Shown here one piece after another: positions 1 through 6,521 of a stretch of 9,689 bases of DNA. The notes beneath the pieces are model-generated. The model did no database searches and was not told the origin of the DNA. It saw nothing but the letters and a program-made list of their open reading frames with translations. How positions within the stretch are numbered: the first letter of the stretch is position 1; every line of letters starts with the position of its first letter. This stretch comes from Candidatus Moraniibacteriota bacterium (GTDB taxonomy: Bacteria; Patescibacteriota; Minisyncoccia; Moranbacterales; GCA-2747515): positions 1 through 9,689 of the forward strand of contig JAOZUJ010000039.1 of the NCBI GenBank assembly GCA_029938745.1. Reading direction: 5' to 3'. A program made the position numbers and the translations under genes.

Positions 1-4
1 CTCA

Positions 5-40
5 TGTCCACCTTCAATAATTGAAGGTGGACACCTTTTT
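5..40 (+). terminator. Rho-independent terminator of an upstream gene
   Basis: A perfect 13-bp stem (5-17 with 21-33) closes a 3-nt loop and is followed by CC and a run of five T. This is a strong intrinsic terminator for a rightward gene that ends before the window. It insulates the str promoter that starts ten bases later. Confidence 0.85.
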
Positions 41-49
41 GGATAGATG

Positions 50-78
50 TTGACATTTTTGTAAATCTTTTGTATTAT
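50..78 (+). promoter_or_regulatory. Main promoter of the rpsL-rpsG-DUF1189-fusA operon
   Basis: TTGACA (50-55) is a perfect -35 box. A 17-nt spacer separates it from TATTAT (73-78), a 5/6 match to the -10 box. The predicted transcription start is near A85. This is the strongest promoter in the window, as expected for ribosomal protein genes. Confidence 0.85.
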
Positions 79-84
79 GAGAGG

Positions 85-209
85 ACTATCTTAGGGATAG
101 TATTTTTTGCTTGTATTTATATGAATGGGGTATAAGCAAAAGAGTTGCTAAATTTTGAGGTGTATGTAGCCTCAAGATGAGTTTTAATTAAATTTAATAG
201 TTATTTACT
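85..209 (+). promoter_or_regulatory. Structured 5' leader of the str operon (three hairpins)
   Basis: About 125 nt lie between the predicted transcription start and the rpsL start codon. Three stem-loops follow each other. ACTATC (85-90) pairs with GATAGT (96-101) and is followed by a run of T. Positions 109-116 pair with 130-137 over 8 bp including G-U pairs. TTGAGG (155-160) pairs with CCTCAA (170-175) around a 9-nt loop. The 30 nt before the start codon are AT-rich and unstructured. Such a leader could be an autoregulatory binding site for S12 or S7, or an attenuator, since the first hairpin plus T-run resembles a weak terminator. The pairing is visible in the sequence; the function is inferred. 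Confidence 0.5.
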
Positions 210-623
210 GTGCCTACAATAAATCAATTGAAGCGTCGGCCTCGGAAGAGTAAAACGAAGAAGAATAAATCGCCGGCAATGACAACAGTGTTCAATACAT
301 TGCAAAACAAACCTGTAAAATCACAGGGGCCTTTTAAACGAGGGGTATGTTTGAAAGTATCAACAACAACACCAAAAAAGCCAAACTCAGCACTTCGGAA
401 AATTGCTCGTGTGAAACTGACAAATGGAATGGAAGTAACGGCATACATTGGTGGTGAGGGACACAATCTACAAGAGCATTCAATTGTAATGATCCGTGGC
501 GGTCGTGTAAAAGATTTGCCAGGTGTGCGTTATCACGTTGTGCGTGGTGTGCTTGATTGTGCTGGAGTGGAAGATAGAAAACAAGGTCGTTCTAAATATG
601 GAGCGAAAAGACCAACAGAGTAA
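210..623 (+). CDS. rpsL: 30S ribosomal protein S12 (uS12)
   Basis: S12 forms part of the decoding centre of the small ribosomal subunit. The family signatures are clear: TTTPKKPNSALRK at about residues 52-64, GGEGHNLQEHS at 81-91, and RGGRVKDLPGVRYH at 96-109. The two lysines where streptomycin-resistance changes usually fall (K57 and K101 here) are wild type, as is Asp102, the residue that RimO methylthiolates in other bacteria. At 137 aa it is the long form, with about 13 extra residues after the basic N-terminus compared with E. coli, as in Firmicutes. The start is GTG: an in-frame TAG lies four codons upstream (198-200), and the resulting MPTINQL matches the family N-terminus. No Shine-Dalgarno sequence precedes it. 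It is the first gene of the str operon, 44 nt before rpsG. Confidence 0.97.
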   Translation: MPTINQLKRRPRKSKTKKNKSPAMTTVFNTLQNKPVKSQGPFKRGVCLKVSTTTPKKPNSALRKIARVKLTNGMEVTAYIGGEGHNLQEHSIVMIRGGRVKDLPGVRYHVVRGVLDCAGVEDRKQGRSKYGAKRPTE

Positions 624-667
624 GGTTTGTTGGATTACTAATATTATCAATTTAAATTTTTACTTTT

Positions 668-1135
668 ATGCCAAGACGGAAACGAACCTATAGAAAGTCA
701 TGGCGACCAGATACACAATATAATAATTTATTGGTCGGTCGTTTCATTGGACAAATTACATTAGATGGAAAGCGTTCAACAGCAGAGAGATTGTTGTATG
801 AGTCTTTTGACATTATTCAAGAACGTACAAAAAAAGGTGGATTGAATGTTTTTGAACAAGCAATTAAAAATGTTTCACCACTTGTCGCCTTGAAATCACG
901 TCGTGTGGGTGGAGCAAACTATCAAGTTCCTGTGCCAGTTGTTGGTGAAAAACGACAAACACTTGCAATGAGATGGATTCGTGAGGTTGTTCGCAAAGGA
1001 AAGGGAAAGGGTTTTGCAGAAAAATTAGCAGATGAGCTGATTGCGGCATCAGAAAAAGAAGGTGCTGCGATGAAAAGACGTGAAGAAACACATAGAATGG
1101 CAGACGCAAATAAAGCATTTGCACATTTTGCATAA
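668..1135 (+). CDS. rpsG: 30S ribosomal protein S7 (uS7)
   Basis: S7 starts assembly of the 30S head by binding the 3' major domain of 16S rRNA and lines the E site. The protein is 155 aa, the usual bacterial length. It has the basic N-terminus (MPRRKR), the LVGRFIGQITLDGKRSTAE segment (about residues 21-39), the beta-hairpin motif RRVGGANYQVPVPV (about 78-91) and the late ETHRMADANKAFAHF motif. The ATG follows rpsL by 44 nt without a promoter or terminator, so the two genes are cotranscribed. In E. coli S7 regulates str by binding the rpsL-rpsG spacer; here that spacer is AT-rich with no obvious structure, so control may instead sit in the operon leader. There is no Shine-Dalgarno sequence. 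Confidence 0.97.
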   Translation: MPRRKRTYRKSWRPDTQYNNLLVGRFIGQITLDGKRSTAERLLYESFDIIQERTKKGGLNVFEQAIKNVSPLVALKSRRVGGANYQVPVPVVGEKRQTLAMRWIREVVRKGKGKGFAEKLADELIAASEKEGAAMKRREETHRMADANKAFAHFA

Positions 1136-1185
1136 TTTTATCAGCACTGCAAAAAAAAGTTAGAAAAAAACATAAAATAAAATGT

Positions 1186-2079
1186 ATGAAACAGCTATTA
1201 CATCGGTTTGTTGATGTTTGGAAACTTGATTTTTTAGCAAAATTTTTTGCTGGGGAAAAAGATAATAATAAAACAACAATATTATTTTGGGTTACATCAA
1301 ATATTTTGATAACGATAGCATTGTCTGTATCTTTTTTCTTATTTCTTTACAACTCATCAGGTGAATTGACAAAAGCTATTGACGAAAATATACCAGAAAA
1401 TGCACGGATCACGATCACAGAGGGACAATTAACAACTGAAAACATAGATGAACCGTTTTTTAGAGAAGTGAGTGCACATAATGGTGAAAGCGATTATGAT
1501 GAAAGTTATGTTGTTATCATTGATACGCATTCTAATACGTACGATATAACATCATTAGATGAATATAGCGGAGGAATAATTGTTGTTGGAGATCGAGCTT
1601 ATGTGAAGGACGGTGCTGAATTCAATCACATTCTTTTTTCAGATGTTCCTAATTTTTCTGTCGAAAAGAATAATATAATCAGTTTTGTTGAACAGTATTT
1701 CTTATTTCCGTTTTCTGTAGTATTAGTTCTTTTTGCTGGATTATTTATGTTTGTGTGGTTTGCAGGATTTAGATTAATCAGTGCATTTTGGTGGGCCTTG
1801 ATGCTGTTTGTTTTAACAAAGATCTTTGATGTTAATTATGGATACATGACATCATACAAAGCTGTGTTGAATTTTTATTTTATACCAACAGTTGCGGTGT
1901 TTATTATAGGACTAGTTGGTGTACATGTTCCATTATTAACAACACTCATTTTTATAGCAGTGTTTATAGTCAATTTGATATGGATTAAAAAACATCCACA
2001 AATAGCTGACACAACAAGTGTGATTAACGATGCTACAGAAATTGAAGCTAAAGCGATAAAACAAACAGATAAAAAATAG
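1186..2079 (+). CDS. DUF1189-type polytopic membrane protein
   Basis: A 297-aa membrane protein of unknown function. It has an N-terminal hydrophobic segment (about residues 32-55), a long extracytoplasmic-type region (56-170), then about four more hydrophobic segments (171-196, 198-213, 226-245, 248-267) and a charged tail rich in Lys and Glu. The soluble loop has the DUF1189 pattern: a stretch reading ITITEGQLTTENIDEP (about 75-90), then VVIIDTHSN (about 109-117), then GGIIVVGDRAYVKDG (about 129-143). I recognise this pattern from memory of the family. The gene lies 50 nt after rpsG and 61 nt before fusA on the same strand with no terminator on either side, so it appears to be carried inside the str operon. 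The start is the first ATG giving a sensible N-terminus; it has no Shine-Dalgarno sequence. No catalytic residues are evident. Confidence 0.75.
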   Translation: MKQLLHRFVDVWKLDFLAKFFAGEKDNNKTTILFWVTSNILITIALSVSFFLFLYNSSGELTKAIDENIPENARITITEGQLTTENIDEPFFREVSAHNGESDYDESYVVIIDTHSNTYDITSLDEYSGGIIVVGDRAYVKDGAEFNHILFSDVPNFSVEKNNIISFVEQYFLFPFSVVLVLFAGLFMFVWFAGFRLISAFWWALMLFVLTKIFDVNYGYMTSYKAVLNFYFIPTVAVFIIGLVGVHVPLLTTLIFIAVFIVNLIWIKKHPQIADTTSVINDATEIEAKAIKQTDKK

Positions 2080-2107
2080 TGACAAAGTGAATGTTATATG
2101 ATATATT
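2079..2107 (+). promoter_or_regulatory. Candidate internal promoter for fusA
   Basis: GTGACA (2079-2084) is a 5/6 match to the -35 box. It lies 17 nt before TATATT (2102-2107), a 5/6 match to the -10 box. A start near 2114 would give fusA a leader of about 27 nt. The -35 overlaps the TAG stop of the membrane protein gene. The region is very AT-rich, so a chance match is possible. Confidence 0.4.
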
Positions 2108-2140
2108 TACAAAATATTTTTAAATTAATTATAAAAAACT

Positions 2141-4237
2141 ATGGCAAGGAAAACTCCAATTGAGAAATTACGAAATATCGGTATTATTGCACACATTGAC
2201 GCTGGTAAAACAACTACCACAGAGCGTGTTTTGTATTATACTGGAATGTCTCATAAAATTGGTGAGGTGCATGAAGGCGAGGCAACGATGGACTGGATGG
2301 CGCAAGAACAAGAGCGTGGTATTACAATTACGTCAGCCGCTACAACAACATTTTGGAAGGATTATCAAATTAATATTATTGATACCCCTGGACATGTTGA
2401 TTTCACAGTCGAGGTGGAGCGTTCCATGCGTGTGCTTGATGGTGGAGTTGTTGTATTTGATGGTAAAGAGGGCGTTGAGCCACAGTCAGAGACTGTATGG
2501 CGTCAAGCAGATAAATATAAAGTTCCTCGTATTTGTTTTATAAATAAAATTGATAAAGATGGTGCTGATTTTGATCGTGCACTTGAATCAATCCATACAC
2601 GTTTGACACCACATGCAGTTGCTGCACAATTGCCAATTGGTGAGCGTGGTGATTTTGAAGGAATGGTTGATCTTGTCACAATGAAAAAATTGACTTTTGA
2701 AGGAGATATGGGTGAAAAAGTAGTTGTGAGTGAATGTCCAGAGGAATTGAAAGCACAGGCTGAGGAGTGGAGAGAAAAATTGGTAGAAAAAGCAGCTGAG
2801 CAAGATGATGATTTGATGGAAAAATATCTTGGCGGGGAAAACTTTACAGAAGATGAATTAAAAGCTGCAATTCGCAAAGGCGTTATTGCAAATACAATGA
2901 TCCCAGTATTTGTTGGGACAGCGTTGCAGAACAAAGGTGTACAACCAGTACTTGACGCTGTTGTAGATTATTTGCCTTCCCCAAATGAAATTCCAGCAAT
3001 TATGGGAACTGATCCAAAAGATCCTGAAATTGAAATTGAACGCAAGGCATCTGATGATGAGCCATTTTCTGCACTTGCATTTAAAGTTGCAACAGATCCA
3101 TTTGTTGGGCAGTTGGTATTTTTTCGTATTTATTCTGGTTCGTTGACAGCGGGTTCATATGTGTACAATACAGCAAGTGGAAAGAAAGAACGTGTTGGAC
3201 GAATTCTCCGAATGCATGCTAATGATCGTGAAGAAGTTGAAGAGTTGAATGCTGGTGAGATTGGTGCATTAGTTGGAATGAAAGATACAAATACTGGAGA
3301 TACACTTTGTGACATTGATAATAAGGTGATACTTGAAGCAATTGAATTTCCAGAGCCTGTGATTTCGATTGCTGTAGAGCCAAAAACAAAAGCAGATCAA
3401 GAAAAGATGGCAATTGCACTTGGAAAGCTTGCACAAGAAGATCCGTCATTTCGTGTACACACTGATGAAGAGGTTGGACAAACTATTATTTCTGGTATGG
3501 GTGAATTACATCTTGATATTATTGTAGATCGTTTGAAACGTGAGTTTAGTGTTGAGGCAAATATTGGACAACCACAAGTGTCTTATCGTGAAACAATTAC
3601 GCAAGAAGCAGAAGGTGAAGGAAAATTTGTGAAGCAATCTGGTGGACGTGGACAATATGGTCACTGTTGGGTACGTATTTATCCACGAGAGCAAGGTGAG
3701 GGATTTGAATTTGAAGATGAGATTAAAGGTGGCGTTATACCGCAAGAATATATTAAACCTACGAGACAGGGAATTGAAGAGGCGCTGGATAATGGTGTGA
3801 TAGCGGGATATCCTATGGTTGATGTTGGAGTTGCTCTTTATGATGGTAGTTATCATGATGTGGATTCATCAGAGTCAGCATTTAAGGTTGCCGGTTCTAT
3901 GGCATTTAAGACTGCAGTACGAAATGCAAAACCAGTATTGTTAGAGCCGATTATGGCAGTACAAATCACAACTCCAGAAGAGTCCATGGGTGACGTTGTA
4001 GGAGATGTAAATTCAAAACGTGGCATTATCAAGGAGATGAATGATCGTGGTGAAGGCATGGCAATTCTAAAAGAGATTGATTCTGAAATTCCTCTTGCAG
4101 AAATGTTTGGTTATGCAACACAATTGCGATCAATGTCACAAGGACGAGCAAATTATTCAATGGAATTTAGTCATTATGCTGAAGTTCCAAAGAACGTGGC
4201 AGATGAAATTATTGGTGGCGAGGAAGACGCAAAATAA
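2141..4237 (+). CDS. fusA: Translation elongation factor G (EF-G)
   Basis: EF-G is the GTPase that drives tRNA-mRNA translocation and, with ribosome recycling factor, subunit splitting. All GTPase motifs are present: G1 AHIDAGKT (17-24), G2 RGITI (59-63), G3 DTPGH (81-85) with the catalytic-type His85, and G4 NKID (135-138). Domain II, the domain III region, domain IV beginning with SYRETI (481-486) and containing GGRGQYGH (501-508), and the domain V motif YATQLRSMSQGRA (658-670) follow in the usual order. At 698 aa it is full length with no truncation. It is the last gene of the str operon; a terminator follows 20 nt after the stop and there is no tuf gene next to it. The start codon lacks a Shine-Dalgarno sequence, and a candidate internal promoter lies just upstream, which could let EF-G be made apart from S12 and S7. 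Confidence 0.98.
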   Translation: MARKTPIEKLRNIGIIAHIDAGKTTTTERVLYYTGMSHKIGEVHEGEATMDWMAQEQERGITITSAATTTFWKDYQINIIDTPGHVDFTVEVERSMRVLDGGVVVFDGKEGVEPQSETVWRQADKYKVPRICFINKIDKDGADFDRALESIHTRLTPHAVAAQLPIGERGDFEGMVDLVTMKKLTFEGDMGEKVVVSECPEELKAQAEEWREKLVEKAAEQDDDLMEKYLGGENFTEDELKAAIRKGVIANTMIPVFVGTALQNKGVQPVLDAVVDYLPSPNEIPAIMGTDPKDPEIEIERKASDDEPFSALAFKVATDPFVGQLVFFRIYSGSLTAGSYVYNTASGKKERVGRILRMHANDREEVEELNAGEIGALVGMKDTNTGDTLCDIDNKVILEAIEFPEPVISIAVEPKTKADQEKMAIALGKLAQEDPSFRVHTDEEVGQTIISGMGELHLDIIVDRLKREFSVEANIGQPQVSYRETITQEAEGEGKFVKQSGGRGQYGHCWVRIYPREQGEGFEFEDEIKGGVIPQEYIKPTRQGIEEALDNGVIAGYPMVDVGVALYDGSYHDVDSSESAFKVAGSMAFKTAVRNAKPVLLEPIMAVQITTPEESMGDVVGDVNSKRGIIKEMNDRGEGMAILKEIDSEIPLAEMFGYATQLRSMSQGRANYSMEFSHYAEVPKNVADEIIGGEEDAK

Positions 4238-4257
4238 GTCTTGTCATTTAGGATAAA

Positions 4258-4295
4258 TAAAAAACTCTCGGTATATTATCGAGAGTTTTTTTATT
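4258..4295 (+). terminator. Terminator of the str operon, after fusA
   Basis: AAAACTCTCG (4261-4270) pairs with CGAGAGTTTT (4280-4289) around a 9-nt loop. The stem is preceded by an A-run and followed by a T-run. It sits about 20 nt after the fusA stop codon. Confidence 0.85.
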
Positions 4296-4340
4296 TTAAC
4301 ATTTTAAATAACTGCTATATTTTTTTAATAGTGTTATTGT

Positions 4341-4378
4341 AAAAAATAAAAATAGCGGTATAAATACCGCTATTTTTT
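4341..4378. terminator. Bidirectional terminator between fusA and the cold-shock gene
   Basis: AATAGCGGTA (4351-4360) pairs with TACCGCTATT (4365-4374) around a 4-nt loop. An A-rich run lies on the left and six T on the right, so it can work on both strands. Its main job is probably to end the leftward cold-shock transcript about 25 nt after its stop codon, and it also blocks readthrough from fusA. Confidence 0.8.
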
Positions 4379-4399
4379 CGAATCAAATATAATATTTGA

Positions 4400-4600
4400 T
4401 TATGCGCGTTGTACATTCACTGCGTTAGGGCCCTTAGGTCCATCAGCAATTTCAAATGTCACATCGTCGCCTTCCTGAAGATCGTTGAATTCTACGTCTA
4501 CAAGTTCAGTTGCATGAAAGAATAAATCTTTCTCTTCACCTTCTTGAGATATAAATCCAAAACCACGATCTGTCAGACGAGCAATTTTTCCTGTGTTCAT
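4400..4600 (-). CDS. Cold-shock domain protein (CspA family)
   Basis: A 66-aa single cold-shock domain protein, the standard length for CspA-type RNA chaperones that bind single-stranded RNA or DNA and melt mRNA structure. RNP1 is RGFGFI (residues 12-17) and RNP2 is LFFHAT (26-31), both with the stacking aromatics. The acidic loop and the C-terminal GPKGPNAVNVQ segment (54-64) are typical. It is the only minus-strand gene in the window and stands alone between its own promoter and a bidirectional terminator. It diverges from the RDD gene. Its predicted 5' leader of about 93 nt is long for a 201-bp gene, as in cold-induced csp genes. Whether this copy is cold-induced or constitutive cannot be told from sequence. 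There is no Shine-Dalgarno sequence before the ATG. Confidence 0.95.
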   Translation of the reverse strand: MNTGKIARLTDRGFGFISQEGEEKDLFFHATELVDVEFNDLQEGDDVTFEIADGPKGPNAVNVQRA

Positions 4601-4693
4601 CTAAGTGTAGTTTATATTTGTTAGGTCTTCAAATACAGTTTGTTCTGATAAGATGAAACTCGACTATGCTCTTCTTACAGTCCTGATTTGATT
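4601..4693 (-). promoter_or_regulatory. Long 5' leader of the cold-shock gene
   Basis: From the predicted start near 4693 to the ATG the minus-strand transcript has about 93 untranslated bases. Possible stems on that strand are 4682-4677 with 4667-4662 (6 bp, one G-U), 4660-4656 with 4641-4637 (5 bp), and 4636-4630 with 4620-4614 (7 bp, one G-U, loop of 9). The last lies 13 nt from the start codon and could gate initiation. The stems are weak and AU-rich, which would suit temperature sensing, but this is inference. Confidence 0.4.
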
Positions 4694-4699
4694 GTATCT

Positions 4700-4728
4700 A
4701 TAGTAGCATATGAAAAATGTTTTGTCAA
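4700..4728 (-). promoter_or_regulatory. Promoter of the cold-shock gene
   Basis: On the minus strand TTGACA (4728-4723) is a perfect -35 box. It is followed after 17 nt by TACTAT (4705-4700), preceded by TGC, an extended -10 element. The predicted start is near 4693. The -35 bases overlap those of the opposed RDD promoter. Confidence 0.75.
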
Positions 4729-4749
4729 GGATATATTTTGTGTTATTAT
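4722..4749 (+). promoter_or_regulatory. Promoter of the RDD-family gene
   Basis: TTGTCA (4722-4727) is a 5/6 match to the -35 box. It lies 16 nt before TATTAT (4744-4749), a 5/6 match to the -10 box. A start near 4756 gives a leader of about 29 nt of A-rich sequence. It shares bases 4723-4727 with the -35 of the divergent cold-shock promoter. Confidence 0.6.
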
Positions 4750-4784
4750 AGTAAGTGTAAAAATAAAGAATAAATAAAAATAAT

Positions 4785-5381
4785 ATGGATCAGCAAATTA
4801 TAGATTATCTGCAAACAAATAAAGATGAATATACAAAAGAGTCACTCATGGAACAATTGCGTAATAATGGACATAGTGTGGAAGATATTACTGAGGCAAT
4901 AAACATTGTTTATGGAGATACTGAGGTGCCAATGTCATTAACGCATGATGATGACTCAGGAGAGAACGTAAAATATGCTGGATTTTGGATTCGTGTTTTT
5001 GCATCATTCATTGATATCGTAATTGTGTCTATTGTTTCTCTTGTGATTATTGTGCCATTGAGTTTTTTTGCATTTGATGATCTATTTTTTAGTTCTATAA
5101 CTTCTGTGTTTATATTATTTGCATTATCATTGACATACTTTATTCACATGACAAATAAATATCAAGCAACAGTTGGTAAAAAAATATTTGGCTTACAAGT
5201 ATGTAATGAAGAATCTCTGCAAAAGGCACCGCTTGGTGATATTATTAATCGTGAAGGGATTAGTCGTGTGATCATGTTTTTGTTCGCACCAATTCATTTG
5301 TTTGTTGCGGTTATGGCAAAAAAACAGGGTGTGCATGATATGGCTGCAAATACGGTCGTTATTCACAAAAGAAAAAAATAA
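4785..5381 (+). CDS. RDD-family membrane protein with N-terminal helical domain
   Basis: A 198-aa protein in two parts. Residues 1-45 are charged and soluble, with a helical pattern (IIDYLQTNKDEYTKESLMEQL and onward) like small UBA-type or helix-turn-helix-like modules that read 'ID-Y----------L---L---G'. Residues 64-195 are an RDD domain: AGFWIRVFASFID (66-77) carries the family Arg70 and Asp77, followed by hydrophobic segments at about 74-96, 102-121 and 160-178, a TVGKKIFGLQV motif (129-139) and the late GVHDMAANT motif (182-190). RDD proteins are inner-membrane proteins of mostly unknown role; a few are implicated in ion transport. The gene is transcribed alone, between a divergent promoter and its own terminator. 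The ATG has no Shine-Dalgarno sequence. RDD assignment is confident; any function is not. Confidence 0.85.
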   Translation: MDQQIIDYLQTNKDEYTKESLMEQLRNNGHSVEDITEAINIVYGDTEVPMSLTHDDDSGENVKYAGFWIRVFASFIDIVIVSIVSLVIIVPLSFFAFDDLFFSSITSVFILFALSLTYFIHMTNKYQATVGKKIFGLQVCNEESLQKAPLGDIINREGISRVIMFLFAPIHLFVAVMAKKQGVHDMAANTVVIHKRKK

Positions 5382-5407
5382 ATAATCTGGATAAGTAGTG
5401 TATTTTT

Positions 5408-5437
5408 AAAACTGCTCTTGTATGGAGTAGTTTTTTA
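5408..5437 (+). terminator. Terminator of the RDD-family gene
   Basis: AAAACTGCTC (5408-5417) pairs with GAGTAGTTTT (5425-5434), including one G-U pair, around a 7-nt loop. The 3' arm runs into six T. It lies 26 nt after the stop codon and leaves only about 38 nt before the next gene. Confidence 0.8.
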
Positions 5438-5443
5438 GTTTAG

Positions 5444-5464
5444 TGTTATAAGTGTAATTATAAT
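5444..5464 (+). promoter_or_regulatory. Candidate -10 elements for the DAHP synthase gene
   Basis: Two -10 candidates lie between the terminator and the start codon. TGTTATAAG (5444-5452) is an extended -10 that would give a leader of about 16 nt. TATAAT (5459-5464) is a perfect -10 box that would start transcription near 5471, giving an almost leaderless mRNA. Neither has a clear -35, because that position falls in the terminator stem. Confidence 0.4.
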
Positions 5465-5474
5465 AATAAATATT

Positions 5475-6521
5475 ATGATGAAAAATACAAAAATGCGGAA
5501 ATTAATTGAAGTGGATGAAGCGCGAGCAAAAGTTTTTTTGGATGTATCTGCAAAGCGTCGCGTTGCGCAAGATCGAAAAGAAATTAAAGATATTATTAAT
5601 GGAAAAGATGATAGATTGTTAGTAATTGTTGGTCCGTGTAGCGCGTGGCCAGTTGAAGCTGTTCGTGTGTATGCAGAACAACTTGCTGAATTAGCACGAC
5701 TCTATAAAATTGATGTGAAAATTGTGATGCGAGTATATACACAAAAACCACGTACAATTGCTGGATGGGCAGGTGTTGCATTACAACCAGATCCATTTGA
5801 TATGCCAAATGTAAATGCGGGAACTATATATGTGCGTAAAATGATGCGTGAAATTATTGAAATTGGATTACCAATCGCTGATGAGGTGTTGTTTACAAAT
5901 CTTTTTGATTATCGTTCAGATATGTTGTCATGGGCAGCAATTGGTGCCAGGAGCAGTGAAGATCAAGAGCATCGAGCATTTGCGTCTGGTATGTGTTTTA
6001 CAGTAGGAGTTAAAAATCCGACGTCAGGAGATATTCGTATTGGTGTAAATGGTGTGGTATCAGCACAAAGTAATCATGTGTATGTGCGACGTAATAAGCA
6101 AGTAATCAGCACGGGCAATGACTTTGCACATATTGTTTTGCGAGGCGGTGTGAATGGATCAAATTATTCTTTGCGTCATATTAAACAAGTTGCAGAATTG
6201 TACAAGGAATATGATGTAAAAAATCCATCAATTATTATTGATGCAAGTCATGATAATACACGGATTGATGATGAAAAAGATTATACACGACAAACACGAG
6301 CAGTCGAATCAGTTCTTAAATCATGTGAAAAAAATAAAGATGCAAAAAAGCTTGTAAAAGGATTTTTAATTGAAAGTTTTATTAAGGGAGGTAGTCAAAA
6401 TCTTGAGGATATGAGCAAAGGCAAGGTTGATCTAGGTGGATTGTCTGTTACAGATGCATGTATTGGTATTAATGAAACGCGTACTCTCATAGAAAAGATC
6501 GTACAATCTCGCAAAAAATGA
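5475..6521 (+). CDS. 3-deoxy-7-phosphoheptulonate synthase (DAHP synthase, AroG type)
   Basis: This enzyme condenses phosphoenolpyruvate and erythrose 4-phosphate to DAHP, the first step of the shikimate pathway to aromatic amino acids. At 348 aa it matches the type I-alpha (AroF/G/H) length. Compared from memory with E. coli AroG, the metal ligands are all present: Cys55 in GPCS (53-56), His259 in DASHDN (256-261), Glu300 in LIES (298-301) and Asp327 in TDACIG (326-331). Substrate residues also match: MRVYTQKPRT (85-94), Arg159 in GARSS, Lys180 in VGVKN and Arg223 in VLRGG. It should therefore be active. Two ATG codons stand in tandem (5475 and 5478); either may be used and neither has a Shine-Dalgarno sequence. 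No other shikimate gene is in the window. It ends in TGA, the only gene here to do so. AroG, AroF or AroH type (the feedback amino acid) cannot be assigned. Confidence 0.93.
   Translation: MMKNTKMRKLIEVDEARAKVFLDVSAKRRVAQDRKEIKDIINGKDDRLLVIVGPCSAWPVEAVRVYAEQLAELARLYKIDVKIVMRVYTQKPRTIAGWAGVALQPDPFDMPNVNAGTIYVRKMMREIIEIGLPIADEVLFTNLFDYRSDMLSWAAIGARSSEDQEHRAFASGMCFTVGVKNPTSGDIRIGVNGVVSAQSNHVYVRRNKQVISTGNDFAHIVLRGGVNGSNYSLRHIKQVAELYKEYDVKNPSIIIDASHDNTRIDDEKDYTRQTRAVESVLKSCEKNKDAKKLVKGFLIESFIKGGSQNLEDMSKGKVDLGGLSVTDACIGINETRTLIEKIVQSRKK

Noticed and set aside
2503..2934. Minus-strand 143-codon frame within fusA
   Set aside because: Ser/Cys-rich shadow of a fully conserved EF-G coding region, with no sensible domain.
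4381..4401. Inverted repeat AATCAAAT...ATTTGATT overlapping the cold-shock stop codon
   Set aside because: Only AT pairs with one exception and no T-run follows it on the minus strand before the stronger hairpin at 4351-4374, so it is not a separate terminator.
4751..5457. Shared motif TAAGTGTAA upstream of the RDD and DAHP synthase genes, with TAAGTGTAG also near 4602
   Set aside because: The copies differ in distance to the start codon and the third is in the wrong orientation for its gene; in such AT-rich spacers this is within chance.
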